Shown here piece by piece: positions 27,998 to 36,811 of a stretch of 64,000 nucleotides of DNA (within the stretch, counting starts at the first letter, position 1; every line of letters starts with the position of its first letter). The stretch spans positions 2,716,001-2,780,000 of the forward strand of contig NZ_CP109171.1 of the NCBI RefSeq assembly GCF_036246005.1. The letters run 5' to 3'. The notes beneath the pieces are model-generated. The model had not been told where the DNA came from and did not search any database. It saw only the letters and a list, made by a program, of their open reading frames with translations. The position numbers and the translations under genes are program-made. This stretch comes from Streptomyces sp. NBC_01723 (GTDB taxonomy: Bacteria; Actinomycetota; Actinomycetes; Streptomycetales; Streptomycetaceae).

Positions 27998-28404
27998 GCG
28001 GCGACGGCCTCCTCCTTGTCGTCCGTGTACTCCCGCAGGAACTCCCGTTCCTCAGCGGTGATGCGGCGGGGCATCTGCGTCTGGAAGTCGAACGGCACGA
28101 TCACGGTCGAGGCGCGGACGTAGACCACGTCCCCGTCCTTGACCTCGTAGGTGAGCGTGAAGGAGGCCGCCCTTATCTCCGTGACCCACAGCTCGATGTC
28201 GACCGGGTGGTGCCGGTGGACGAGCTGCCGCTTGTAGTCGATCTCGTGGCGCGCCACCACAGACCCCTGCTTGAAGTCCTTCTCCGGGCGGAACAGGAAG
28301 TCGATGCGTGCCTCCTCCAGGTAGCGGAGGAAGACCACGTTGTTGACGTGGCCGTACGCGTCCATGTCCGCCCAGCGCAGCGGGCAGCGGTAGATGTGCC
28401 GCAA
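27994..28404 (-). CDS. Acyl-CoA thioesterase, 4HBT hot-dog fold
   Basis: 136 aa, the usual length for YbgC/FadM-like single hot-dog enzymes. The active-site segment RWADMDAYGHVNNVVFLRYLEEARIDF carries the Asp and His positions of the 4-hydroxybenzoyl-CoA thioesterase family. It hydrolyses acyl-CoA thioesters; the chain preference is unknown. It starts 6 bp after the ettA stop and overlaps the next gene, forming a short operon. Confidence 0.82.
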   Translation of the reverse strand: MRHIYRCPLRWADMDAYGHVNNVVFLRYLEEARIDFLFRPEKDFKQGSVVARHEIDYKRQLVHRHHPVDIELWVTEIRAASFTLTYEVKDGDVVYVRASTVIVPFDFQTQMPRRITAEEREFLREYTDDKEEAVAA

Positions 28405-28410
28405 GATCGA

Positions 28411-30075
<1,665 letters not shown>

Positions 30076-30115
30076 GAGAAACCGTCCGGCAGCTTGAATC
30101 AGGCAGTGGGCAGAT

Positions 30116-30181
30116 ACACCCCATCTTGCCGCACCGCCACCCCTGGGAGGAAACGCGTTCCCTGCGGGGCTCCTGACCTGG
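30116..30181 (+). repeat. Left attachment-site repeat of the AICE
   Basis: It matches 51522-51587 at 59 of 66 positions. A 30-bp core (30133-30162) is identical and contains GGAAACGCGTTCC, nearly a palindrome. It lies in the leader/promoter region of ettA and not in a tRNA gene. Confidence 0.82.
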
Positions 30182-30309
30182 CCTTTCCTGGATGCCCCCG
30201 GAGCCTCACCTGTCACTGTCGGTCGCCGTCGATCGGCCTCGGGCACCCTCGCACGGCCCAGGGACGGCCCAGCAGTGGCCGTGATCAAGGACGTCGTAAC
30301 CTTCCTCGG

Positions 30310-30852
30310 GTGGACGACTCCCCTTGCTCCTGCCTCCTGTGCGCGCCCCCTGCCGAAGCCCCGGCCTTGGACGAACGCGACGGACGCATAGCCGCGAACG
30401 TCACCGACCACGGCTGGCACGTGATGGGCGTCGGAGTCGGGGAAGAGGCGCCGGCGGACTGGGCCTACTCGATCGGCCTGTGGCACACCTTGCGCAGCCC
30501 TGAGGTCTGCGTCTTCGGCCTGCGGGTCGAGACGATGATGTCCGTCCTCAACGTCGCGGGACGAGAGATCCGCAACGGCCACCCTCTGCAATCCGACCAG
30601 CGGCGCGACGACATCCTGAACGGCTTCTCGGTGGCCGTCCGGCGGGTGCACCCGAGCTGGTACCGGGACTTCATCGGCGCCGGCCTCGACTTCTACCAGG
30701 CCCCTCCGCTTCCGGTCATGCAACTGTTCTGGCCTGACAAGGAAGGCCGGTTCCCCTGGGACGACCAGGCGCAGGAGTACTGCCGTACGAGTCAGCCTCA
30801 GCTGTGGATCTCAAAGGCCGAGACCAGCGGGCCCTGGGCCGACCTCGGCTGA
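30310..30852 (+). CDS. DUF4262 family protein
   Basis: 180 aa. The family signature is visible as GWHVMGVGVGEEAPADWAYSIGLWHT near residues 35-60 and PEVCVFGL after it. Function is unknown. I use the GTG at 30310, which gives VDDSPCSCLLC. It is the first gene inside the left att repeat and is probably cargo transcribed on its own. GC content is like that of the chromosome. Confidence 0.7.
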   Translation: MDDSPCSCLLCAPPAEAPALDERDGRIAANVTDHGWHVMGVGVGEEAPADWAYSIGLWHTLRSPEVCVFGLRVETMMSVLNVAGREIRNGHPLQSDQRRDDILNGFSVAVRRVHPSWYRDFIGAGLDFYQAPPLPVMQLFWPDKEGRFPWDDQAQEYCRTSQPQLWISKAETSGPWADLG

Positions 30853-30908
30853 GGTCGCCGGCTTGGCCCCTGCCCTGAGCCAAGCAAGCCCGGCACCGCG
30901 CTACGCGA

Positions 30909-31664
30909 CTAACGGCTGATCGGGATCTCGTAGACGATCTCGCAGTGAGCCGCGGGCACCACAATGTCCGCCGTCTCAACGGGCCGACCTTCGTCGCTGT
31001 AGTAGGTCCGCCGGATGTGCGTAACGAGTGCGGCTTTCTGGATGCCGAGTAGCGACGCCTCCTCGGCGGACGCCTGCCTCGGCTCCGGCTGCTCCACGGC
31101 ATGGCTGACCGTGATGCCGATCGCGGCCATACGGTTCACGACGCCCGCTCCAGCATGCGGCCCTCCCTCAGGAAGAACGACGAGAGTGCCGGCTGTGAGG
31201 TCGTACGGCTCCCAACTCGTCGACAGTTGCACTGGCCTGCCGTCCGCCAGGAACTCGTACACCGTCCGCACGCACAGCTCACCGTCGTCGACCCCGAGAC
31301 GCGCCGCGATGTCTGCGGGCGCCGGCACCTTGGCGTCCGTCCGGCTCTCCCAGTCCCCTTGCCTGCCCACGGCCTTCATGTCGGCCCGGAAGGGCGACCC
31401 GCTCGGCTGCTCGCGCGCCGATGACCGCACCACGCGGACCCGCTGCCGGGGCTCGGCGACGTAGGTACCCGACCCGGCTCGGCCCTCCAGCACACCTTGG
31501 GAGATCAGCAGCTCCTGCGCCCGACGGACCACGTTCTCACCGACACCGCACTCCTGGCCGATCTGCGCGCGGGAAGGCAGGCGGTCTCCTGGCTCCCACA
31601 GGTGCTCCGCGATCCGCCGCCGGAGCTCGTCGGCGATGCGGAGATAGGGCGGCTGCTCAGGCAT
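30909..31664 (-). CDS. GntR/HutC-family regulator with UTRA domain
   Basis: 251 aa. The N-terminal winged helix is YLRIADELRRRIAEHLWEPG, with GVGENVVRRAQELLISQGVL as the recognition part. A UTRA ligand-binding domain follows (about residues 95-245). It is divergent from a small-gene operon. Two CTAGTNNACTAG palindromes lie within 40 bp upstream of its ATG, overlapping the probable promoter, so it most likely represses itself and the divergent operon. The ligand is unknown. Confidence 0.82.
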   Translation of the reverse strand: MPEQPPYLRIADELRRRIAEHLWEPGDRLPSRAQIGQECGVGENVVRRAQELLISQGVLEGRAGSGTYVAEPRQRVRVVRSSAREQPSGSPFRADMKAVGRQGDWESRTDAKVPAPADIAARLGVDDGELCVRTVYEFLADGRPVQLSTSWEPYDLTAGTLVVLPEGGPHAGAGVVNRMAAIGITVSHAVEQPEPRQASAEEASLLGIQKAALVTHIRRTYYSDEGRPVETADIVVPAAHCEIVYEIPISR

Positions 31665-31673
31665 ATGGAAAAT

Positions 31674-31704
31674 CTAGTCCACTAGCTCTAATCTAGTTAA
31701 CTAG
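31674..31704. promoter_or_regulatory. Paired GntR operators CTAGTNNACTAG
   Basis: CTAGTCCACTAG (31674-31685) and the perfect palindrome CTAGTTAACTAG (31693-31704) have centres 19 bp apart, about two helical turns. They lie between the GntR gene and the divergent small-gene operon. Confidence 0.75.
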
Positions 31705-31743
31705 CTTCACTCAAAGTGATCGCTGGATGACGGAGGCTGCCCT

Positions 31744-32022
31744 GTGCCCGCTTCGGAAGTTAGCGCGGCGGCCATCGCCGCCCGACTGTCCGCCCTCGGG
31801 CTTTCCACGCGAGTGGAGGAACAGCACCAGCACACATCGATGGAAGCGGAGGTGCCGGACACGCTCTCCGCCGAGTCATGGCGGGAGGTCCTGGACGTGG
31901 TGGCTGAGGCCGACCGATTCGGGCTCCTGGCCACCAGCTTGAACGACCGCACCTTATGGGCGGTCGTACGCAAAGCGGCCCCCACGACGGGCGATGTCGG
32001 GGGACCGAGCCATCAGCGATAG
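31744..32022 (+). CDS. Hypothetical AICE protein, 92 aa
   Basis: Small acidic protein, no known motif; the C-terminal part WREVLDVVAEADRFGLLATS looks helical. The GTG start follows GGAG at a proper distance. It is first in a chain of six closely spaced or overlapping plus-strand genes ending with a GntR regulator and a small partner, controlled by the divergent GntR operators. Found as accessory cargo; function unknown. Confidence 0.55.
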   Translation: MPASEVSAAAIAARLSALGLSTRVEEQHQHTSMEAEVPDTLSAESWREVLDVVAEADRFGLLATSLNDRTLWAVVRKAAPTTGDVGGPSHQR

Positions 32023-32034
32023 GAGCTGAACAGC

Positions 32035-32355
32035 GTGCTCAACCGTATCCGCCGCGCCTTCTCTCTCACTAGGGTGCGCAACTCTCCAAGGGGCAGGCAC
32101 CGCCGGCCGTTAGTGCCCGCCTTTCCTCCTCCACCTCTTCCCGGCTCTCGTAGGCCCGATGGCACGTCGCCCCCCGGCTTGGGCCACACAGGCGACGACG
32201 CGGCATCGCACCTAACCCTGCTCAGAGGAGAGGACGACGTGGCCCTGGTCCGCCCGTACGTCCTGGCGATGGAAGGACGCGTCCGGACACGTGCGATGGT
32301 CATCGCCCCTCACCTCTCGGCGGACGCCTGGTCAGCACTGACGGGGGCGCACTGA
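32035..32355 (+). CDS. Hypothetical AICE protein, 106 aa
   Basis: A basic, Arg/Pro-rich N-terminal half precedes a folded-looking tail (DDVALVRPYVLAMEGRVRTR). GTG start with AGGAG upstream. Its TGA overlaps the ATG of the next gene. No recognised domain; the segment RPYVLAMEGR resembles small proteins encoded near GntR genes in streptomycete elements, but I cannot name a family. Confidence 0.55.
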   Translation: MLNRIRRAFSLTRVRNSPRGRHRRPLVPAFPPPPLPGSRRPDGTSPPGLGHTGDDAASHLTLLRGEDDVALVRPYVLAMEGRVRTRAMVIAPHLSADAWSALTGAH

Positions 32356-32558
32356 TGCCGCATCGTCGACAACCGCACATCGCAGACGCCTCGCCCGTTG
32401 CCTATCGCTCGACTGCATGCCGGATCGGTACCCATCACATCTGCGCAGACGCCTCCCCGAAGCCGGTCCCGGCTGGCATCCCGGTGATCTGCGAGGCGTG
32501 CGACTGCCCGTGCCACTCGGGCGTTGACCCGTCCGCAGCCTTGGGGGTGACGCAGTGA
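32355..32558 (+). CDS. Small Cys-rich hypothetical protein, 67 aa
   Basis: It contains CRIGTHHICADA and ICEACDCPCHSG, a set of Cys and His residues that could hold one zinc ion. It overlaps both neighbours by one to four bases, so translation is coupled. Function unknown. Confidence 0.5.
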   Translation: MPHRRQPHIADASPVAYRSTACRIGTHHICADASPKPVPAGIPVICEACDCPCHSGVDPSAALGVTQ

Positions 32559-32779
32559 GGGCGTATGCCCCCGGCGGTGCGCTGGTCTCCAACATCGAGG
32601 TCACCGCGACCACCGTGCAGCGCGGCGACATCATCCAACTCGGCGGCCATGCCTTCCGGGTGAGAGACCTCTTCCAACTCCCCCAGGGAGCGAAGCAACT
32701 GGTCTTCGAGTCGGGCGAACTGCTGACCATACATGCGCGTACCCGGCTCGTCGCCGTGCGAATGCTGAGAAGGCGGTGA
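32555..32779 (+). CDS. Small hypothetical protein, 74 aa
   Basis: Predicted mostly beta (NIEVTATTVQRGDIIQLGGHAFRVRDL), resembling a small barrel. GTG start inside the end of the preceding gene; its own end overlaps the GntR start by four bases. Possibly an accessory of the GntR protein, but that is inference from overlap only. Confidence 0.5.
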   Translation: MRAYAPGGALVSNIEVTATTVQRGDIIQLGGHAFRVRDLFQLPQGAKQLVFESGELLTIHARTRLVAVRMLRRR

Positions 32780-33519
32780 CCGGCTCCATGCGCTCACGCC
32801 ACCTCGACATCGCCGACGACCTCCGGCAGCAGATCACAGCCGGCCGCATCCTGCCGAGCGAACGCCTTCCATCCGAGGCTGCCCTCGCCGACCGATACGG
32901 GATCAGCACGGTGACGCTGCGAAGAGCACTCGCCGTGCTCCAGAGGGAAGGCCTCGTCGAGAAGATCCACGGCAAAGGCAACTTCGTCCGACGCCCTTAC
33001 CGCAAGATCATGTACATCGGCGGCTGGGGCACCCTGGACCCGTGGACCGCCGCCGAACCGGACTTGCGCGTCACCATCCGCAGCACCGCGGTTCAGGCAC
33101 AAGCGCACTTGGCGACCTTGTTGAAGGTGCCCACGGGCAGCCCCGTCGTGGAGTTCACCTGCCTCAGCCGCGAAGGTGTGTCACCACACGGCCTGGCGCG
33201 CGTCTACATGCCGCACGACCTGGTCCCGCCCGAAGCACTCGACGACGCCTCCACATCCAGAGAGGCAGCCAGAAGGTTCGCCTTCCTCGCTCCACCCCCG
33301 ACTGCTGCCCGAGAGACGGTGAGCGCTCGCTTCCCGACACCGGACGAAGCCTCGGCCCTCCGGATCGGCATCGCGTCAGTCGTCCTATCCATCACTCGCA
33401 TCGCCACCGACTCCACGGGCCGCGTCGTCGAAGCCACGCTTCTGGCCTTCCCGGGGGATCGAGTCGACGCCGTGTTCACCACCCACCACGAAATCGACGA
33501 AAGGCAGAGCAGGGGGTGA
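32776..33519 (+). CDS. GntR-family regulator with UTRA-like domain
   Basis: 247 aa. A clear winged helix (residues 5-70: HLDIADDLRQQITAGRILPS...YGISTVTLRRALAVLQREGL, then GKGNFV) is followed by a UTRA-type C-terminal domain (VVEFTCLSREGVSPHGLARVYMP). GTG start, coupled to the preceding small gene. It is the second cargo GntR gene of the element and differs from the KorSA-like one. Targets unknown. Confidence 0.8.
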   Translation: MTGSMRSRHLDIADDLRQQITAGRILPSERLPSEAALADRYGISTVTLRRALAVLQREGLVEKIHGKGNFVRRPYRKIMYIGGWGTLDPWTAAEPDLRVTIRSTAVQAQAHLATLLKVPTGSPVVEFTCLSREGVSPHGLARVYMPHDLVPPEALDDASTSREAARRFAFLAPPPTAARETVSARFPTPDEASALRIGIASVVLSITRIATDSTGRVVEATLLAFPGDRVDAVFTTHHEIDERQSRG

Positions 33520-33815
33520 CAGCACCGAACGAACTGCGACTCCTCCCGTGGTCGGGCCCGGAAGGCAAGCCCTGCTACCTGAGCACCGATGAACGAGGCA
33601 GCTACATGTCCCGCCTGGCGGACAACATCGAGGCAGTCCAACTCGGCACGGCGGCCGCGCTACTGGAGGAAGCCTCCGAAACCCTCAACGACCGGGATGT
33701 GGCCCTTGACGAGATGCGGCGCTTGGCGAAGGAGCTGAGCGGGGCTCTCCGGGACGTTCTCCGCGTCGCGACCAGCCGCGGTCACCTCTTGGCGGTCGAC
33801 GGACCCCGCCCCTAA
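33516..33815 (+). CDS. Hypothetical protein translationally coupled to GntR
   Basis: 99 aa. The N-terminal part (LRLLPWSGPEGKPCYLSTDERGS) looks beta-rich, and the second half is helical (LLEEASETLNDRDVALDEMRRLAKEL). GTG overlaps the GntR TGA. Small proteins of this kind often follow GntR genes in streptomycete mobile elements; function is unknown. Confidence 0.6.
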   Translation: MTAPNELRLLPWSGPEGKPCYLSTDERGSYMSRLADNIEAVQLGTAAALLEEASETLNDRDVALDEMRRLAKELSGALRDVLRVATSRGHLLAVDGPRP

Positions 33816-34254
33816 AGAAGCCACCAAGAGCGGTTACCTGCATCGACGTTCCTTGACACGCAGAGGGAGGGAATCCCGCCAACTGGTCAGCGCTTGCTAT
33901 CCAGCGGTCCTGAAGAAGCCCACGGGGCTGATGCAGTTCAGATGCCGTGGGCTTCTGACCGTGAGCCCTCAGCTTGGGAAGCTGCGGAACTATGGGTCAT
34001 TTTGGGGAGCTGACCTGGGCGTACGGCTGGGCTCCGGTCTCCGCGGCTGGGCAGATTTCACCGTGACTCCCGTCGTTCCCCGCTGGGTCTGGTGCGGTTG
34101 TGGTGCGGGCTCCCAGCCTGGCAGCCACCCGTCTCCACCCAACGACGATGACGGCCGGCACCAGGCTCAACAGGTGATGCCGAGTTCCTCGCGGAGTCCC
34201 ATATGCTCGCGAGGCAGTTGATATGAGCAGTCCACTTGGGGGGCACTAAACCGC
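33816..34254. other. Intergenic stretch with one strong hairpin
   Basis: I see no supportable gene in these 439 bases. The only structure is the inverted repeat at 33914-33956. Open frames here have poor codon usage and no recognisable product. Confidence 0.6.
33914..33956 (+). terminator. 12-bp perfect stem hairpin
   Basis: AGAAGCCCACGG and CCGTGGGCTTCT arms (33914-33925, 33945-33956) enclose a 19-nt loop. It follows the small-gene operon. There is no T-run, as is common for streptomycete terminators; a structured RNA or recombination site is possible. Confidence 0.5.
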
Positions 34255-34980
34255 ATGGCCGACGACATCAAGTACGAGTACAAGACCGTGCAGACAGTTC
34301 GCGGCACCGACGGCTTGGTGATCTCGAAGATGCAGAAGGACGGCTGGGAGCTCGCGGAACAGGCCCAGGGCCCGCTTCGCTCCACCCTGAACTTCCGCCG
34401 ACCGAAGAAGCCGCAGCCGTGGCTCCTAATCGGCGCGGTTGCCGGCGTCCTCGTGACCCTGACCATCGTCATCGGCACTGCCTCTGCACTCAGCGGCGGA
34501 GGCGATAGGAAGGACGAGTCGGACAAGTCGACGGCCGCCGCGAGCCAGAAGCCTGCCGCGACGCCGACTCCGACCGTGGCCGATTCGGCTGCCGCTGAGA
34601 TGATCACGTCTCAGAACAACCCGGAATTCGCGGCGCTACTGAAGGCGGACTCGTGCGACGACGCGAACCTGAACTTCGCGACCAAGCACGAGGGCAAGAC
34701 GGTCGCGTTCAACGGCTCGATCGTGAACATGGCGCCCCACGGTAACTACGACACCCGCTACGACTTCCTCCTGGGCCCAGGCGACAAGGGACCGAACACG
34801 ACGGCCGGCCCGGCCTTCAAGTACCAGGACGTCAGCGCCTTTGACCTGAGACTGACCGGCAAGAAGATTCCCGCCACCGTCGGCACAGGCGACAAGTTCC
34901 GCTTCGTCGCGAAGGTGGGCGAGTTCAACGCGGACCAGTGCCTCTTCTTTCTTGACCCAGTCTCGACGGAAGTCCGGTAG
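34255..34980 (+). CDS. DUF4839-family membrane-anchored protein
   Basis: 241 aa. The N-terminal about 50 residues (YEYKTVQTVRGTDGLVISKM...GWEL) look like a DUF4177-type module. One membrane helix follows (WLLIGAVAGVLVTLTIVIGTAS), then a Lys/Ser/Thr linker and an outer DUF4839-like domain (VAFNGSIVNMAPHGNYDTRYDFLLG). Cargo gene upstream of the low-GC block; role unknown. Confidence 0.65.
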   Translation: MADDIKYEYKTVQTVRGTDGLVISKMQKDGWELAEQAQGPLRSTLNFRRPKKPQPWLLIGAVAGVLVTLTIVIGTASALSGGGDRKDESDKSTAAASQKPAATPTPTVADSAAAEMITSQNNPEFAALLKADSCDDANLNFATKHEGKTVAFNGSIVNMAPHGNYDTRYDFLLGPGDKGPNTTAGPAFKYQDVSAFDLRLTGKKIPATVGTGDKFRFVAKVGEFNADQCLFFLDPVSTEVR

Positions 34981-35360
34981 TCAAGATGAGCAGCCGCGTC
35001 ATCACCGGACCAGCGTGCCCGGCCGATCAGCTCCGTCATCAGCATCTCCTGACGGCCTGCATCTGATGCCTGGTGGGACTGAGCCTGCGAACACGGCTCC
35101 GGAGGCCCTTGCGCTTCAGCGTCCATGCGCAGGTGACGGGCTTCCGGATGATCGACGAGCCGGAGTCAGTACACGCATAGGCCATGCGACAGCGTTCACC
35201 CACCCTCAGAGCGGCTGACGGTGCCGCTGCCGGCTCGCTCGGAGCAGAGTGAAGCTTCTTCGAAGCCCCGTCCACACCCAGTGTATGTACGCAAACCCGG
35301 ACAGTGAGCAGGCGATTTGGCTGACACCCGAGACAACCCCTCACGTGGCCAGCTACTTTC
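34981..35360. other. Gene-free stretch before the ABC-3C locus
   Basis: No open frame here has convincing coding character. GC falls from chromosome-like values toward the lower GC of the following genes. I see no clear promoter or terminator; it presumably holds the promoter for the ABC-3C operon. Confidence 0.5.
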
Positions 35361-36287
35361 ATGATTGTGGATCAGAGCATGCATGGCTTGATCGGCCTCA
35401 GTGGCGCAGAGTGGCAGGACTTGTGCACACGGGTACTCAGGGTGCACCACGGCACCGATCTCGTCGTGGTCCCCGACAAGGGGGGTGATCATGGTCTTGA
35501 GGCGTACACGCTAAGCGGTCACTTGTTTCAGTGCTACAGCCCGGATGAGCCACTGACGACATCAAAGCGTTACGAAAAGCAGCGGGCGAAAACGACTGTT
35601 GACGTTGGCAAGTTCATCAGTAACTCCGACAAGCTGAAAAAGCTCTTCGGGGAGCATGTCAAGATTAGTCGATGGATTATTTTGTGCCCCTACATCGACA
35701 GCAAGGACCTCGCAGCTCATTGTGCAAGCCAGACCAAGAGGGTCCGTGAAGCGGACTTGACGTATGCCGATCCCGATATCCATGTCATTTGCCAGACGAT
35801 GGAAGATTACGAGTTTAGCTATAAGAAGGTGGTTAACGCGCAGCTTGCCCGCATGCACCTGCCACCCCTTGCGGAGCCGGACTATAGCTCCGTAGAGAGT
35901 GGGGATGTGGATAAGATGCGAGAGAAGCTTGCAAAGGTTCACAGTCTGCGCGATGAGTCGCGCAGAAATGACTATGTACGGCGCTTGCTCTACTCATATC
36001 TGAATAGCCAGGAGTTTCGCGCATACATTAAAGATCATTACACGGAGATTCACGCGTTGCTTGAGTCTGAGTTGGATGACTTGGAGCAGCGTTTGGTAAT
36101 GGAATTCGTCCTAGACGAAAGCCGTGCAGCTACTCAGCTGCAAAAGGTTCTGATTGAGACGGAGCAACGAGTGAAGAAGTGCGCTCCCGACACTTCTTCC
36201 AGTGACTCTCGCACCTTGGCTCAAGGGCAGGTCGCTGATTGGCTCATGAAGTGCCCGCTTGACTTCTACGAAGAACTAGCATCCTAG
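35361..36287 (+). CDS. ABC-3C effector protein with restriction-endonuclease-like N-terminal domain
   Basis: 308 aa. The N-terminal domain (about 10-165) has the layout of a PD-(D/E)xK fold: EWQDLCTRVLRVHHG, then GGDHGLEAYTLSGHLFQCYSP with Asp43, Glu47 and Gln57-Cys58-Tyr59 where active enzymes have E/Q-x-K. The second half is helical and ends GQVADWLMKCPLDFYEELAS, which fits the C-terminal component of ABC-three-component conflict systems. Ten bp separate it from the middle-component gene. It is probably the effector held in check by the ATPase. Codon use and GC differ strongly from the chromosome. Confidence 0.65.
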   Translation: MIVDQSMHGLIGLSGAEWQDLCTRVLRVHHGTDLVVVPDKGGDHGLEAYTLSGHLFQCYSPDEPLTTSKRYEKQRAKTTVDVGKFISNSDKLKKLFGEHVKISRWIILCPYIDSKDLAAHCASQTKRVREADLTYADPDIHVICQTMEDYEFSYKKVVNAQLARMHLPPLAEPDYSSVESGDVDKMREKLAKVHSLRDESRRNDYVRRLLYSYLNSQEFRAYIKDHYTEIHALLESELDDLEQRLVMEFVLDESRAATQLQKVLIETEQRVKKCAPDTSSSDSRTLAQGQVADWLMKCPLDFYEELAS

Positions 36288-36297
36288 GGGGAGCTCA

Positions 36298-36789
36298 ATG
36301 ACTACCGCTGGCTTCTTGGGTGCGAATGACGAGCTCGTGCACGCACGGATTGCGTTTCGGAGTCAACCTCGGCCGATTCCAGCGGATGCCCGAGTCACTT
36401 ATAAACTTGCCCAGGTTGCCTTGGTGCTCAACTCTTTCAATCGAAATAGCGCCAGCATTGAGAATCTCCAGCTATTTACCTGGTCGCTTCAGAGTCGTCG
36501 CAGCGGCCAGATGCTGGTGTCCTGGTGGTTGGGCACGAGGTATGCCAATACAGTCACCCAAAGATCCGACCCCAACCTTTCCGTCGCTCTCAATGTTGGC
36601 CTGATTCGCGGAATGATCCGCCTGACTGGCGCGAACAACTCCCGCGTGACGCTTCAGCCGCCCGGAGCTCTATTCGCGCAGCAGATTGTGGCAGACGACG
36701 AATTGATGAGGGCCGAGAAAGACTATCTGCACCAATTTGGGAAGCTCAGTGATGCGGCGATCTCCCGACGGCTTGCGCGCAGCCTGTAG
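36298..36789 (+). CDS. ABC-3C middle-component-like protein
   Basis: 163 aa, soluble, no catalytic motif. LAQVALVLNSFNRNSASIENLQLFTWSLQS and the position between effector and ATPase match the small middle components of ABC-3C systems, which are thought to bridge the other two. The ATG is preceded by GGGGGAG. Assignment rests on order, size and general resemblance; a profile search would settle it. Confidence 0.6.
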   Translation: MTTAGFLGANDELVHARIAFRSQPRPIPADARVTYKLAQVALVLNSFNRNSASIENLQLFTWSLQSRRSGQMLVSWWLGTRYANTVTQRSDPNLSVALNVGLIRGMIRLTGANNSRVTLQPPGALFAQQIVADDELMRAEKDYLHQFGKLSDAAISRRLARSL

Positions 36790-36811
36790 TGTTTTTAGGG
36801 GATGGGCATAG

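Noticed and set aside
33853..34221. Open frame of 122 codons in the gene-free region
   Set aside because: Composition is unlike a real protein (many Gly, Arg, Ser, Trp), there is no ribosome-binding site, and it runs across the hairpin.
35040..35360. Minus-strand open frame of 107 codons before the ABC-3C locus
   Set aside because: Cys/Arg/Ser-rich, no start signal, no recognisable segment, and it would be antisense to the likely promoter.
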